64,000 bases of DNA from Phocaeicola sartorii JCM 17136 = DSM 21941 (GCF_000614185.1 NZ_BAKM01000019.1:1-64000), one strand, 5' to 3'. Positions 1-9,379 are shown, counted from the stretch's first letter. The notes: a model not told the origin generated them from the sequence alone. Numbers and translations: made by a program.

Positions 1-200
1 AACAGGTGATTGAGCAGAAAGAGCAGGTGATTGAGCAGAACAAGCAGGTCATTGAGCAGAACAAGCAGGTCATTGAACAGAAAGAGCAGATGATTCGCTC
101 CATGGTTAAGATGCTCTGTAACAATGAAGCATCAATTAATGAGATATCCGAACAATTAGGAATACCTATGGAACAAATCAAACAATATATCGATTCATGA
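1..200 (+). CDS. Rpn-family (PD-(D/E)XK) putative transposase/nuclease, C-terminal end only
   Basis: Only the last 65 or so residues are in the window; the frame is open to the left edge. The visible part has four copies of a seven-residue unit of the type KQVIEQN, encoded by a 21-bp tandem DNA repeat at about 3-86. It ends in a helix-turn-helix-like tail (ASINEISEQLGIPMEQIKQYI). From family knowledge, Bacteroidales Rpn/PDDEXK_2 proteins end in this way, with a variable coiled heptad stretch and then a short DNA-binding-like tail. The nuclease domain would lie upstream, outside the window, so whether the gene is intact is unknown. The family assignment is inferred from the tail alone. Confidence 0.6.
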   Translation, partial: QVIEQKEQVIEQNKQVIEQNKQVIEQKEQMIRSMVKMLCNNEASINEISEQLGIPMEQIKQYIDS

Positions 201-630
201 TGCGATTGTGATGTTCCGGAAAAGGTACGGACATGATGAATTGACTTCTTTCGAGCTTGTGTCCGAATGCTGATCATGCTGCAAAGAATCATACACGCCA
301 TTTGATTATATGGATCTACAACTTACGTATTGCCGGAATGTATAGAAACATCAATTTTTTTTTGGGGGGTTCAAGACCCACTCACAAAATAATTCAAATG
401 AATTTTATATCTACTATGATAAGAGTTCCATAATCCGTGAGGACAGGATGCAGTATGTCAAGTAAAATGAGGGGTGTCATAATGCCCAAACAGAAAGTTT
501 CACCCCTGCGACAAATAGTTGTAGCAGGGGTGATTTCTTCAAAGAGAGAGTTTTGACACCCTCATCCGAAATTTTAATCTGAAATACCTATTAAAACAAA
601 AATCACAGTTTTTACCTTAAAATATTATAT
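201..630. other. Gene-free interval with a nested inverted repeat
   Basis: I see no coding region in this 430-bp stretch between the Rpn-type tail and the convergent SusD-like gene. Its only clear structure is the nested inverted repeat at 467-565, annotated separately. The rest is AT-rich, with T and G runs near 355-367. Confidence 0.6.
467..565. repeat. Nested inverted repeat, candidate MITE or large hairpin
   Basis: The outer arms (467-480, ATGAGGGGTGTCAT; 552-565, which reads ATGAGGGTGTCAAA on the other strand) are imperfect inverted repeats about 70 bp apart. Inside them, 500-533 is a near-perfect 34-bp palindrome whose arms are TCACCCCTGC and GCAGGGGTGA. No ORF lies within. The small size and terminal inverted arms suggest a miniature inverted-repeat element or the remnant of an insertion sequence. 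A strong transcriptional hairpin is the alternative. Confidence 0.5.
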
Positions 631-2333
631 TTAAAAGTTCCCTTTATCAGCGTTGTCCCACCAAAGATGTGTACCTCCTTTATCGCCGGAGATACCGAAT
701 TTGCTGGAATTCTCCTCATCAAGAAGTTTGAGTCCGCCTTCTACTCCCTTAGCGTTGGCATCATAAGCCTGGCTGCTATAAATCACGCGGCGTACTCCTT
801 CTTCTGTATTTACGGCTCCATTGCTTTCATTGACAAATGCCGGGAAGAAACGGGGATAACCGGTGCGGCGTTGCTCTGCCCAACCTTCGGTGGATAACGG
901 GAACAAAGCAAGCCATTTTTGCGTGATGATTCTTTCTAATTTTTCTTCATTGCTTGCGCTTTCATCCCATTTTACACCTAATTTATTCACGGCAGGAGTG
1001 CTTAATTCGGATTTGACAGGATCTACATAGTCTATCTGAGTGCTTGTCCCATTGATGTAGGCATCTACTGCTCCTTCCGGATACTCTTTCACGCCGGCAT
1101 AGCTGCTCGGTAGGCCAATTCGTTAGCCATGGAAATGCGGATGCCGTTTTCATATAAATTCTTTACGCTTTCGCTTCCGATGTCCCATCTTAACTTCGCT
1201 TCGGCTAGCAGGAAGTATGCCTCCGCTGCTTTCATGATAGGTAACGGCATGGAATAAGAGGAACCGTTGTTACCTTGGATCCAACCGGAGAAGTTACCCC
1301 AATTGTTTGCTTTGGCAGGAAGCCCGCTGGCGAAGCGGATGCCTAAATATTGACTTTGGGCGGCTACGGTGGTGGTACCGGCGTCATTCTTTATATCTCC
1401 GGTATTCAGCGTCATGTATAATGGTTGGCGCGGGTCTTTGGTTCCACTCATTATTGTTACCAGATTGGCGTTAAACCCACAATCGCCCCAAGCGAACATC
1501 AGCCACATTTCATTTTCAAGACTCTTGTCAATCAGAATGTCTTTATTAACTGTTGCCAATGTGTTTTTGGCAGCTTCGGTGGCGATGGCTTTCAGGTTCA
1601 TTCCGGCATTGCCGGCTTCAGTTTCCCGTTTGGACAAACGTAAGGCCATACGCAGTTTCATGGTATTGGCGATCTTTATCCATAAGTCTTTATCGCCGTT
1701 GCACCAGCAATCGAAGGATTTTAATTTGGCTATTTCACCTTCTCCCATGGCGCTGATGTCAGTAATGGCTGTACTCAAATCTTCAAGCATGGCTTTATAC
1801 AGGTCTTTCTGGCTGTCGAACTCAAAGTACACTTCGTTTTCTCCCGACAGGATGGAACTGTAAGGTATGGGACCGTAAGCATCCGTAGTCATCAGTGTTC
1901 CGTAAGCCTGAACGATTCGCATGACACCCGACAACCCTTTTTCACCGCTGGCATCGCATTGGGCGATGATGCGGCGGGTGTTATTGAAGATGTGGAGATA
2001 ATAGTTCTCATACATACCGCCGCTGTGACCGCGGTTTTCGCCCATATCTCCGTTGGTGAAGTTACCGTTGGGAGTCATGAAGTATCCTCCATAAAGGTCA
2101 ATGGTCAGGTTGGTCCAGAACTGGAACATGTTTTGTTGAGGCGGATAACAGTAGGTCATCGGTTCGGTACACTGTGCGGCAAAAGGAAGGTCTGCCGGGT
2201 TTACCTGGATATTGCTGGTATTCAATTTCTCAAAGTCGTCTGTGCAGGAAGAGAAGATGCTTCCTACAGTCATTGGAATTGCCATTAAAAAGGCGTATGT
2301 TAATATTTTATTCCGTTTCATAGTTTCAAGCAT
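631..2333 (-). CDS. SusD/RagB-like nutrient-binding outer membrane lipoprotein (SusD-like_2 type), frameshifted
   Basis: Surface lipoprotein partner of the SusC-like receptor encoded just upstream; together they capture and import an unidentified ligand. The first frame (2333 to 1089) has a signal peptide ending in a lipobox (SIFSSC) and alpha-helical SusD-like_2 sequence. It stops at AMPA. A second frame from 1092 continues with the expected GVKEYPEGAVDAYING and ends at 631. Adding one base near 1096-1100 (AAM to AAYAG) rejoins the two into about 567 residues, normal for the family. The start overlaps the SusC stop as TAATG, so the two are translationally coupled; Met5 (2321) is an alternative start. 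The break is probably a sequence error. Confidence 0.85.
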
Positions 2334-5300
2334 TAGAAGTTAAGTTTTAAATTAAGACCAAAGCTGCGCGAGGTAGGCAGTGCAAACATATCTACACCTT
2401 GTATGCCGTTGCCTGTACCTGCTGATACGTCTGGGTCCATCGGTGCGTCCTTATGGAAAAAGAACAGGTTGCGCCCGATGATGGCTGCTGTCAGGTTCTT
2501 GCCCGCACCCAGCAGGTTACGGAAGGTATAGCCGAAGGTCATTTCACGAAGGCGTATGTTGGTAGCGTCATAAACATAGTTCTCTACGGCGTATGGACTG
2601 TTGAAATTGTTGTTGCCGGTAGTACGATAGTACTTGTCGGCATCAAATTTTACTCCGTCTATTGTAATACCGCCGGCATCACGGGCTTCACCTGAACGCT
2701 TTGACACACCCCATCCGTCTAAAGCCGCTTCGGTCATACCGATTACCTTGCCACCGAATTTGGCATCAATCAAGAAGGATAGTGAAAAGTCCTTGTAGCG
2801 GAATGTGTTGGTCCATCCCATATTTACTTTGGCGTTCATGTTGCCTGCATATTCCAAATCGTCCATAGAATCACCGCTTACGATAGGTTCCCCTTTTTCA
2901 TTTTGCAAAGGTTTACCGCTTTCGTCACGCATCAGGTGGCGCACATACAGGTCACCATAGTGACCACCTTCTTTCAATATGACTTTCGCACCTCCGAAAT
3001 CGGTCAATGTAAGTCCGTTGGGAAGGTCGTCGACAAGTTCTTTGATTTTATTGTCGTTGTATGAGAAATTCAGATTGGTACTCCAGCTGAAGTTGTCAGT
3101 GAACTGCTCGTACCATCCGATATTGAATTCAAAACCTTTGTTTTCTACATTACCGGCGTTTACATAGCGGTTTCTCAAGCCTGATTCGTAAGGAGCCGCA
3201 ACAGAGAAGAATTGGTTCTTGGTGTTGGTCTTATAATATGTCAGGTTGATGTTCAAACGGTTTTGCAGGAATGTACCGTCAAAGCCAATTTCCAGAGAAT
3301 GAGTCTTTTCTGGCTTTAATGTTCTGAACGGGGCTTTGTCGGGAGGAGTAATGGCACCTTGAGAACCTAGTGAGTAAAGCAGGTTACTCATGAATACAGG
3401 TACGTCATTACCTACGATAGAATAGCTTGCACGGAATTTGAACAAGTCGATGTTCTTGCCCATATCTATAAATTTATTCAACAGAACACTGCCGCCGAAA
3501 GACGGATAAAAGAATGAGCAGCTTTCGGTAAATGCTAATGCTGATGACCAGTCATTACGCGCTGATATGTCAATGAAGATACCTTCACGGTAACCCAGTT
3601 GCGCGGTGGCAAATACAGAGTTCAGTCGTTTTTGAGTCATCCAGCTATCGTCCTTACCCACAGTGGACATATTGCCGTAGTAATTGTTCGGGGTAAAGAT
3701 GTTGGGATAATAGATGTTTCCGGAACCGGGCTGTGAGAATTGGGAGCCTTCCCCCCATAGGTCAACGTGAGAGGTTTTGGTCTTTGTAAAGCTGGAACCT
3801 GCGGTAGCAGACACGGAAAGATCATTGAATGTATGGTTGTAACTAACCAGCACATCTCCGTAAAGTTGGTCGCTGAAATAGCGGTTGTCTTTCATACGCC
3901 CCATCGGATAAAGATTTCCCACGCTGGATGCGTAAGCATTGTGTACCCAGTGTTCTTCACCTCTTTCATAACGCATACGTCCTTGGATGTTCAAATCAGG
4001 AGTAATGTCCCATTTGATGCTTCCGCCGAATTCATAGCGGTTACGGTCGGTCACCGGAGTCTGTCTGTTCAGCATCCAATATGGATTGCCGAACTGCTGT
4101 TGTTTTGTATTTGTCCAGTTCTGAACATAGCAACCTCTTGCGGGATCATATACTTCGAAGTTTTCTTTGTATCCGTTCCAGTCTTCTCCTCTGGGGAAGA
4201 GATAAACACCGGTCAGCGGATTCCACAAATAACCGGCTGCCGCCTGGTTGGCGATGTGCTGGTTGGTGAATTTAGCTGTGAAATCAATATGGATGTCTTT
4301 CAGCACATTGAAGCCTACTTTTGAATTTAAATTGTGGCTTCGGTAGTCGTTTTGTGGAGTGATACCTTGTGAATAGACATTGGCATAAGAAAAATAAGAC
4401 TGGATATTTTCATTTCCTCCACTTAAAGAGATGGAGTTATTGGTCGTAAATCCGGTACGGAAGAATTTCTTAGCATAATTGGGAGCTTTGTTGCTTAGCT
4501 TTTCACCCCAACTGAAAGTACCGTTGTCGCTCATTCCATAATTAGTCTGGAACTCAGGCAGTACCATTGGGTTTTCCATGGTGGTGTTGCTGGATACATT
4601 GACGGAAACTTTGCCCGACTGTGCTGATTTGGTGGTGATCATGATGGCACCATTGGCTGCTACCGCACCATAAAGCGCTGCTGCCGATGCACCTTTCAGC
4701 AAAGTGATTTGGGCAATGTCATCCGGATTGATTGTGGACATGGCATCACCACCGTCTCGCTGGCCTCCGTAGTTGCTGTTTACTTGTGAACCGGTGATAT
4801 TCATCATCACAGGGACACCGTCTACTACTACTAATGGTTGGTTATTGCCGCTGATGGACTTATTGCCGCGGAACAGGATTTTAGAAGACCCGCCGGCTCC
4901 GGTGGAGTTCGGAGTAATCATCATACCGGCACTTTTACCTTGCAGGGAGTTGATCATGTTGACACTCTTGATGTCGTTCACGTCTTTACCTCCCACTGTC
5001 TGTGCGGAATAGGTCAGTGTCTCGGACTGGCGTTTGATACCCATTGCCGTCACTACGACTTCGCCTAATGTTTCTGTGTCCGATGTCATCTTCACATTGA
5101 TAACTGTACGTCCGTTCACTGGCTCCTCTATGGTTTTCATACTTAAATAGGAGAATACCAGTATGTCTTTGTCACCGGCTTGCAGGGTATATTTCCCATC
5201 GAGATCGGTTACCGTTCCGATAGTTGTACCTTTAATTAATACGTTTGCACCAATCAGAGGTTCGTTGGCGTCTTTGTCTATTACGGTACCGCTGACTGTA

Positions 5301-5374
5301 TGCGTTTGTGCATACATCGCTGTTGCAAACATTCCCAATAGGAATGTTAGGAAAAAAGTAAAAGTTCGTCTCAT
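2333..5374 (-). CDS. SusC/RagA-family TonB-linked outer membrane receptor
   Basis: 1013-residue outer membrane beta-barrel transporter powered by TonB. The signal peptide is at about 1-22 (ends MYAQ). A carboxypeptidase-regulatory-like domain follows at about 26-110 (HTVSGTVIDKDANEPLIGAN), then the plug (VVVTAMGIKR, SLQGKSAGMMI, LVVVDGVPV) and a long barrel ending in LNLKLNF. It has no STN domain before the regulatory domain, so direct contact with a FecR-type anti-sigma is not expected. It is the first gene of the pair with the SusD-like gene. No glycosidase, peptidase or FecR gene sits beside it, so the ligand cannot be inferred. It diverges from the ECF sigma gene at 5698. Confidence 0.95.
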   Translation of the reverse strand: MRRTFTFFLTFLLGMFATAMYAQTHTVSGTVIDKDANEPLIGANVLIKGTTIGTVTDLDGKYTLQAGDKDILVFSYLSMKTIEEPVNGRTVINVKMTSDTETLGEVVVTAMGIKRQSETLTYSAQTVGGKDVNDIKSVNMINSLQGKSAGMMITPNSTGAGGSSKILFRGNKSISGNNQPLVVVDGVPVMMNITGSQVNSNYGGQRDGGDAMSTINPDDIAQITLLKGASAAALYGAVAANGAIMITTKSAQSGKVSVNVSSNTTMENPMVLPEFQTNYGMSDNGTFSWGEKLSNKAPNYAKKFFRTGFTTNNSISLSGGNENIQSYFSYANVYSQGITPQNDYRSHNLNSKVGFNVLKDIHIDFTAKFTNQHIANQAAAGYLWNPLTGVYLFPRGEDWNGYKENFEVYDPARGCYVQNWTNTKQQQFGNPYWMLNRQTPVTDRNRYEFGGSIKWDITPDLNIQGRMRYERGEEHWVHNAYASSVGNLYPMGRMKDNRYFSDQLYGDVLVSYNHTFNDLSVSATAGSSFTKTKTSHVDLWGEGSQFSQPGSGNIYYPNIFTPNNYYGNMSTVGKDDSWMTQKRLNSVFATAQLGYREGIFIDISARNDWSSALAFTESCSFFYPSFGGSVLLNKFIDMGKNIDLFKFRASYSIVGNDVPVFMSNLLYSLGSQGAITPPDKAPFRTLKPEKTHSLEIGFDGTFLQNRLNINLTYYKTNTKNQFFSVAAPYESGLRNRYVNAGNVENKGFEFNIGWYEQFTDNFSWSTNLNFSYNDNKIKELVDDLPNGLTLTDFGGAKVILKEGGHYGDLYVRHLMRDESGKPLQNEKGEPIVSGDSMDDLEYAGNMNAKVNMGWTNTFRYKDFSLSFLIDAKFGGKVIGMTEAALDGWGVSKRSGEARDAGGITIDGVKFDADKYYRTTGNNNFNSPYAVENYVYDATNIRLREMTFGYTFRNLLGAGKNLTAAIIGRNLFFFHKDAPMDPDVSAGTGNGIQGVDMFALPTSRSFGLNLKLNF

Positions 5375-5697
5375 AAGGTTAGATTTTGAGGTTCATTCTT
5401 AATTAGATTTTTGTTTTCAGATTGAATAATAGGTTTGTTGATTATTGGGCATATTTACCCAATAGAGTAGGTTTGATTTGGTAATTTCCGCATAGGCACT
5501 CAGTTTAAGGTTAACTTATCAAGGTTTATTTATTAAGGTTTCTGTTCATCTCTTTTTAAGCCGGTCGGCATTATTAATACAAATATCATGACCGGGTTAC
5601 TAAACAAAAACTTATATTTTTTATATTTTATCCCATCCTTGTCTCTTACTTCAAAATAAATGCTTATGTTTGTGTGACCTTAAATTAAAAATGACCT
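5375..5697. promoter_or_regulatory. Divergent intergenic region between susC-like and ECF sigma genes
   Basis: This 323-bp stretch contains no ORF. A Bacteroides-type -7 box TATGTTTG is at 5665-5672 on the plus strand, 26 nt before the sigma ATG, with a possible TTG at 5639-5641; the 23-nt spacer is a little long. A dyad with ATTGGG/CCCAAT arms lies at 5444-5463 and could be an operator for the susC side. Both are inferred from motif match only. Confidence 0.5.
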
Positions 5698-6243
5698 ATG
5701 AACCTTAATGATAACCGGTTAATTATTAGAACCCTGAAGTCGGGAAATCAAAAAGTATTTTCTCTGGTTTACGCTTCTTATTACAAACCGCTATGTTTGT
5801 TTTGTTCCTCGTATGTGTCTTCTGAGGAAGCCGAAGAAATAGTGCAGGATTTGATGATGTATGTGTGGGAAAAGCGTGAATTGCTGGTAGAGGACTTGTC
5901 GCTGAAATCTTTTTTATTTACCAGTGTCAGAAACAGGGCACTGAATTCAATCACTCGTTCCCATATTACCCGCCAGGTGTACGAGCGATATCAGAACCAA
6001 CAGATGAAATCCCTGTCGGCATTGGATCCTAATTATAGTACGGAATTATTTAATGCTTATATGGAAGCGTTTCATGCTCTTCCTAAAGAACAGCAGGAAG
6101 TATATGTTATGAGCCGATACAAGCAACTGACTCATAAAGCAATTGCCGATATGCTGGAGGTGTCGGTACAGACAGTCAACTACCGGATGGGCAAAGCCCT
6201 TCAGTTCTTCCGTATCAGATTGAGGGACTTTTTCCTAGAATAG
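5698..6243 (+). CDS. ECF-type RNA polymerase sigma-70 factor
   Basis: 181-residue sigma factor with only regions 2 and 4. Region 2 is at about 20-60 (YASYYKPLCLFCSSYV, then EEAEEIVQDLMMYVWEKR), where the -10 element is read. Region 4 is at about 125-175 (LPKEQQEVYVMSRYKQLTHK, then a helix-turn-helix IADMLEVSVQTVNYRM) for -35 recognition. Such factors usually pair with a FecR anti-sigma and drive a SusC/SusD locus in Bacteroides. Here no fecR follows; the 3' end instead overlaps convergent purN by 29 bp. Its position divergent from the SusC/SusD pair suggests that pair as the target, which is inference. Confidence 0.93.
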   Translation: MNLNDNRLIIRTLKSGNQKVFSLVYASYYKPLCLFCSSYVSSEEAEEIVQDLMMYVWEKRELLVEDLSLKSFLFTSVRNRALNSITRSHITRQVYERYQNQQMKSLSALDPNYSTELFNAYMEAFHALPKEQQEVYVMSRYKQLTHKAIADMLEVSVQTVNYRMGKALQFFRIRLRDFFLE

Positions 6244-6793
6244 CTCTTTCGATTACCCGAGGGAAGTGTTCATATTCCAACTGGTGTACTCGTGCCGCCA
6301 ATGTGTCCGGCGTGTCATCGGGCAACACCGGACAGGTGGCTTGGAAAATGGTATTTCCTTCATCATAATGCTCGTTTATATAATGGATAGTGATGCCGCT
6401 TTCCTTTTCATTAGAAGCTATGACAGCTTGGTGCACATGGGAACCGTACATACCTTTGCCGCCAAATTTGGGAAGGAGAGCCGGATGAATATTTACTATT
6501 TTATTCGGATAATCATGCAAAATGGTATCAGGTACTTTTAGGAGGAAGCCTGCCAGTACGATGAAGTCTATATTATATAGGTGAAGTGCTTCCAGCGCCT
6601 TCCCGCCGGCAAATTCTTGAGCTGTGAGGATGAGTGACGGAACACTCAGTCTTTCAGCCCGCTTGAGCACACCGGCTTGTGCCTTGTTGGTGATAACTAA
6701 CGCTACTTCCGCTGTTCTTTTCTCTAAAAAATACCGAATAATCCTTTCGGCATTGGTACCTTCTCCTGAAGCCAGAATTGCAATTTTCTTCAT
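6215..6793 (-). CDS. purN: Phosphoribosylglycinamide formyltransferase
   Basis: Cytosolic enzyme transferring a formyl group from 10-formyl-tetrahydrofolate to GAR in de novo purine synthesis. The 192-residue product carries the N-terminal loop ILASGEGTNAERI, the catalytic NIHPALLPKFGGKGMYG motif (Asn and His of the active site) and the acidic loop HYINEHYDEGNTI. I chose Met at 6793 (MKKIAILASGEG) over an upstream in-frame Met because it puts the nucleotide-binding strand at the N-terminus as in the family. The 3' end overlaps the convergent sigma gene. No other pur genes are nearby. Confidence 0.95.
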   Translation of the reverse strand: MKKIAILASGEGTNAERIIRYFLEKRTAEVALVITNKAQAGVLKRAERLSVPSLILTAQEFAGGKALEALHLYNIDFIVLAGFLLKVPDTILHDYPNKIVNIHPALLPKFGGKGMYGSHVHQAVIASNEKESGITIHYINEHYDEGNTIFQATCPVLPDDTPDTLAARVHQLEYEHFPRVIERAILGKSPSI

Positions 6794-6862
6794 GATAATT
6801 CCTGTTTTGGTGCACATAAAACAAAAAAATGTGCAAAATCCTGCATTTATTTGCCTGAATAT

Positions 6863-6893
6863 TTGCTCAGCCCAAGAAATATTTATTCCTTTG
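6863..6893 (+). promoter_or_regulatory. Candidate promoter for acpP-fabF-rnc
   Basis: A TTG at 6863-6865 and TTCCTTTG at 6886-6893 are separated by 20 nt. The second box matches TAnnTTTG except for its first two bases. The predicted start of transcription would fall about 40 nt before the acpP ATG. Confidence 0.45.
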
Positions 6894-6945
6894 CAACCGC
6901 AAAGAAAATAAAATAATTCAATTTATTAACTAAAAAATTAAAGTT

Positions 6946-7181
6946 ATGTCTGAAATTGCATCAAGAGTAAAAGCTATTATCGTTGATAAATTAGGTGTAG
7001 AAGAGTCAGAAGTTACAACTGAAGCAAGCTTCACTAATGATCTGGGAGCAGATTCATTGGATACTGTCGAACTGATTATGGAATTTGAAAAAGAATTCGG
7101 TATTTCTATCCTGATGATCAGGCTGAAAAGATTGGTACAGTAGGCGACGCCGTTTCTTATATCGAAGCTAACGCTAAGTAA
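6946..7181 (+). CDS. acpP: Acyl carrier protein (housekeeping), frameshifted in this sequence
   Basis: Carries growing acyl chains on a 4'-phosphopantetheine arm in fatty acid synthesis. The first 55 residues are a textbook ACP, with the attachment Ser37 in GADSLD. After GISI the frame breaks at about 7110-7111 and stops early at 7143. Adding one C there gives [20 protein letters not shown], ending at 7181, for a normal 78-residue ACP. Since acpP is essential and sits directly ahead of fabF, a real null mutation is very unlikely and a consensus error in a C run is the best explanation. It is the first gene of acpP-fabF-rnc. Confidence 0.93.
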
Positions 7182-7199
7182 TTATCCCTATTTTATAAT

Positions 7200-8465
7200 A
7201 TGGAATTAAAAAGAGTAGTAGTAACAGGTCTTGGTGCTCTTACTCCTGTAGGTAATAATGTTGCTGAAACATGGGGAAATCTACTGAAGGGTGTAAGCGG
7301 AGCAGGACCTATTACTCATTTCGATGCGTCTAAATTCAAGACTCATTTTGCATGCGAAGTGAAAAACTTCAATGGAACTGACTACATTGACCGCAAAGAA
7401 CTTCGTAAAATGGATCTGTATACACAGTATGCCATTGTAGCTGCTAAAGAAGCGGTGGAAGATTCTGGAATGGACCTCGAAAAAGAAGATTTGAACAGAA
7501 TAGGTGTGATTTACGGTGTAGGTATCGGGGGTATTCATACTTTTGAAGAAGAAGTAGCCAATTATACGCTGAACAAAGATACTGTGGGACCGAAATTTAA
7601 CCCATTCTTTATTCCCAAGATGATAGCTGATATCGCATCGGGACAGATCTCTATCATGTATGGCTTTCATGGCCCTAACTTTACAACAACTTCTGCTTGC
7701 GCGTCTTCATCAAATGCCATTGCCGATGCATTCAACTATATTCGTCTGGGTAAGGCTAATGTAATTGTGGCAGGTGGTGCGGAGGCTGCAATCTTTGAAG
7801 CTGGTTTGGGCGGTTTTAACTCCATGCATGCTTTGTCTACCCGTAATGATGATCCGGAGCGTGCATCTCGTCCGTTCAGCGCAAGCCGTGATGGTTTTGT
7901 GATGGGGGAAGGCGCAGGTTGCCTGATTCTAGAAGAACTGGAACATGCAAAAGCACGTGGCGCTAAGATTTATGCGGAACTTGCCGGTGTAGGCGCTTCT
8001 GCTGATGCTTACCACCTGACAGCCTCTCATCCGGAAGGATTAGGAGCCAAGCTGGTGATGATGAATGCATTGGAAGATGCTGAAATGAAGCCGGAAGATA
8101 TTGACTATATCAATGTACATGGAACCTCAACTCCTGTAGGTGATGTTTCGGAAGTGAAAGCTATCAAGGATGTGTTTGGAGACCACGCCTATAAATTGAA
8201 TATCAGCTCTACTAAGTCTATGACAGGTCACTTGTTGGGCGCTGCCGGTGCGGTAGAAGCGATTGCCAGTGTATTGGCTGTGAAGAACGACATTGTTCCG
8301 CCGACTATTAACCACGAGGAAGGTGATAACGATGAGAATATCGATTATAATTTGAACTTTACGTTCAATGAGGCTCAGAAGCGTACTGTGAACGCTGCAT
8401 TGAGCAATACCTTTGGTTTTGGTGGACATAATGCATGTGTAATCGTAAAAAAATATGCTGAATAA
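7200..8465 (+). CDS. fabF: Beta-ketoacyl-ACP synthase II
   Basis: Condenses malonyl-ACP with acyl-ACP in fatty acid elongation. At 421 residues it has the family's usual length. The catalytic triad is visible: Cys167 in TTTSACASSSNAIADAF, His in YINVHGTSTPVGD, and His in SMTGHLLGAAGAVEA. The C-terminal NTFGFGGHNACVI is typical. It starts 18 nt after the repaired acpP stop, in the standard acpP-fabF pairing, and is followed 2 nt later by rnc. It is distinct from the secondary-metabolite ketosynthases at 34-42 kb. Confidence 0.97.
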   Translation: MELKRVVVTGLGALTPVGNNVAETWGNLLKGVSGAGPITHFDASKFKTHFACEVKNFNGTDYIDRKELRKMDLYTQYAIVAAKEAVEDSGMDLEKEDLNRIGVIYGVGIGGIHTFEEEVANYTLNKDTVGPKFNPFFIPKMIADIASGQISIMYGFHGPNFTTTSACASSSNAIADAFNYIRLGKANVIVAGGAEAAIFEAGLGGFNSMHALSTRNDDPERASRPFSASRDGFVMGEGAGCLILEELEHAKARGAKIYAELAGVGASADAYHLTASHPEGLGAKLVMMNALEDAEMKPEDIDYINVHGTSTPVGDVSEVKAIKDVFGDHAYKLNISSTKSMTGHLLGAAGAVEAIASVLAVKNDIVPPTINHEEGDNDENIDYNLNFTFNEAQKRTVNAALSNTFGFGGHNACVIVKKYAE

Positions 8466-8467
8466 TC

Positions 8468-9379
8468 GTGTTTAGCAATATAAAGGATAAGATAAGACTT
8501 CTTTTTCGCAAGGATAAGGAGTCTTATCTTCGTTTTTATAAGATGCTTGGATTCTATCCTAAAGACATTAGCATCTATGAACAGGCTTTGCTTCACAAAT
8601 CTTCATCGGTGAAGTCTGACAAGGGGCGTTTACTTAATAATGAACGTTTGGAATTCTTGGGAGATGCTATTCTGGATGCTGTGGTGGCAGATATCGTTTA
8701 CAAAAGGTTTGAAGGAAAGCGTGAGGGGTTTCTGACGAATACCCGTTCTAAAATAGTGCAGCGTGAAACCTTGAATCGTTTGGCCATAGAGATTGGTTTG
8801 GATAAGCTGATCAAATATACTGCCCGCCAGTCTTCTCATAACAGCTATATGTGTGGCAATGCGTTCGAGGCATTGGTAGGTGCCATTTATTTAGATAGAG
8901 GATATCGTGCCTGTAAATATTTTATGGAGCATCGTATTATTGGCCCTTATATAAATTTGGAGAAGATTTCCCGTAAGGAGGTGAACTTTAAATCCAAGCT
9001 GATAGAGTGGAGTCAGAAAAATCGCTTTGAGGTCACTTTTGAGTTGATAACCCAGTCGCACGATCAGGGATACAGCCCTACCTTTGAGAGTGAAGTCTTG
9101 GTGGAAGGTGTTTCGGGAGGAAAAGGGACTGGTTATTCTAAAAAAGAGTCCCAACAAATGGCCGCGCATGTGGCTTTGAGAAAAATCAAGAATGATTCCA
9201 GCTTTATTGAATGTATTTTTGCGGCTAAGGCTGCCCGTGAGTCACCTCAGGAGGAGGTGACGGTTTCTGATAGTGGGGTTTCTGTTCCGGCTTCTTCTTT
9301 GGAGGAAATTGAAAAATCGGATATGGACGAGCAAATGATCAGTGAAGCGGAGGAAGTTGCTTTCAAAGAGAGTATTTAG
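8468..9379 (+). CDS. rnc: Ribonuclease III
   Basis: Double-strand-specific endoribonuclease for rRNA and mRNA processing. The signature NERLEFLGDAILDAVVADIV lies at about 57-76, and the second acidic cluster is in GNAFEALVGAIYLDRGYR. A dsRNA-binding domain follows (KSKLIEWSQKNRFEVTFEL to SQQMAAHVALRKI). It starts at GTG (8468), 2 nt after the fabF stop. At 303 residues it is longer than the roughly 225-residue enterobacterial enzyme, because of a basic N-terminal extension and an acidic, probably disordered tail of about 60 residues. The acpP-fabF-rnc order is common in Bacteroidales. Confidence 0.95.
   Translation: MFSNIKDKIRLLFRKDKESYLRFYKMLGFYPKDISIYEQALLHKSSSVKSDKGRLLNNERLEFLGDAILDAVVADIVYKRFEGKREGFLTNTRSKIVQRETLNRLAIEIGLDKLIKYTARQSSHNSYMCGNAFEALVGAIYLDRGYRACKYFMEHRIIGPYINLEKISRKEVNFKSKLIEWSQKNRFEVTFELITQSHDQGYSPTFESEVLVEGVSGGKGTGYSKKESQQMAAHVALRKIKNDSSFIECIFAAKAARESPQEEVTVSDSGVSVPASSLEEIEKSDMDEQMISEAEEVAFKESI

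Noticed and set aside
1369-1863. Plus-strand frames over the SusD-like and SusC-like genes, for example 1369-1863 and 3767-4324
   Set aside because: They are shadows of the real minus-strand genes; their translated sequence has no domain pattern and the minus-strand genes are clear.
7100-7180. Programmed frameshift in acpP
   Set aside because: No slippery heptamer or conserved structure is evident, and the same type of break recurs in 14 unrelated genes. Sequence error explains all.
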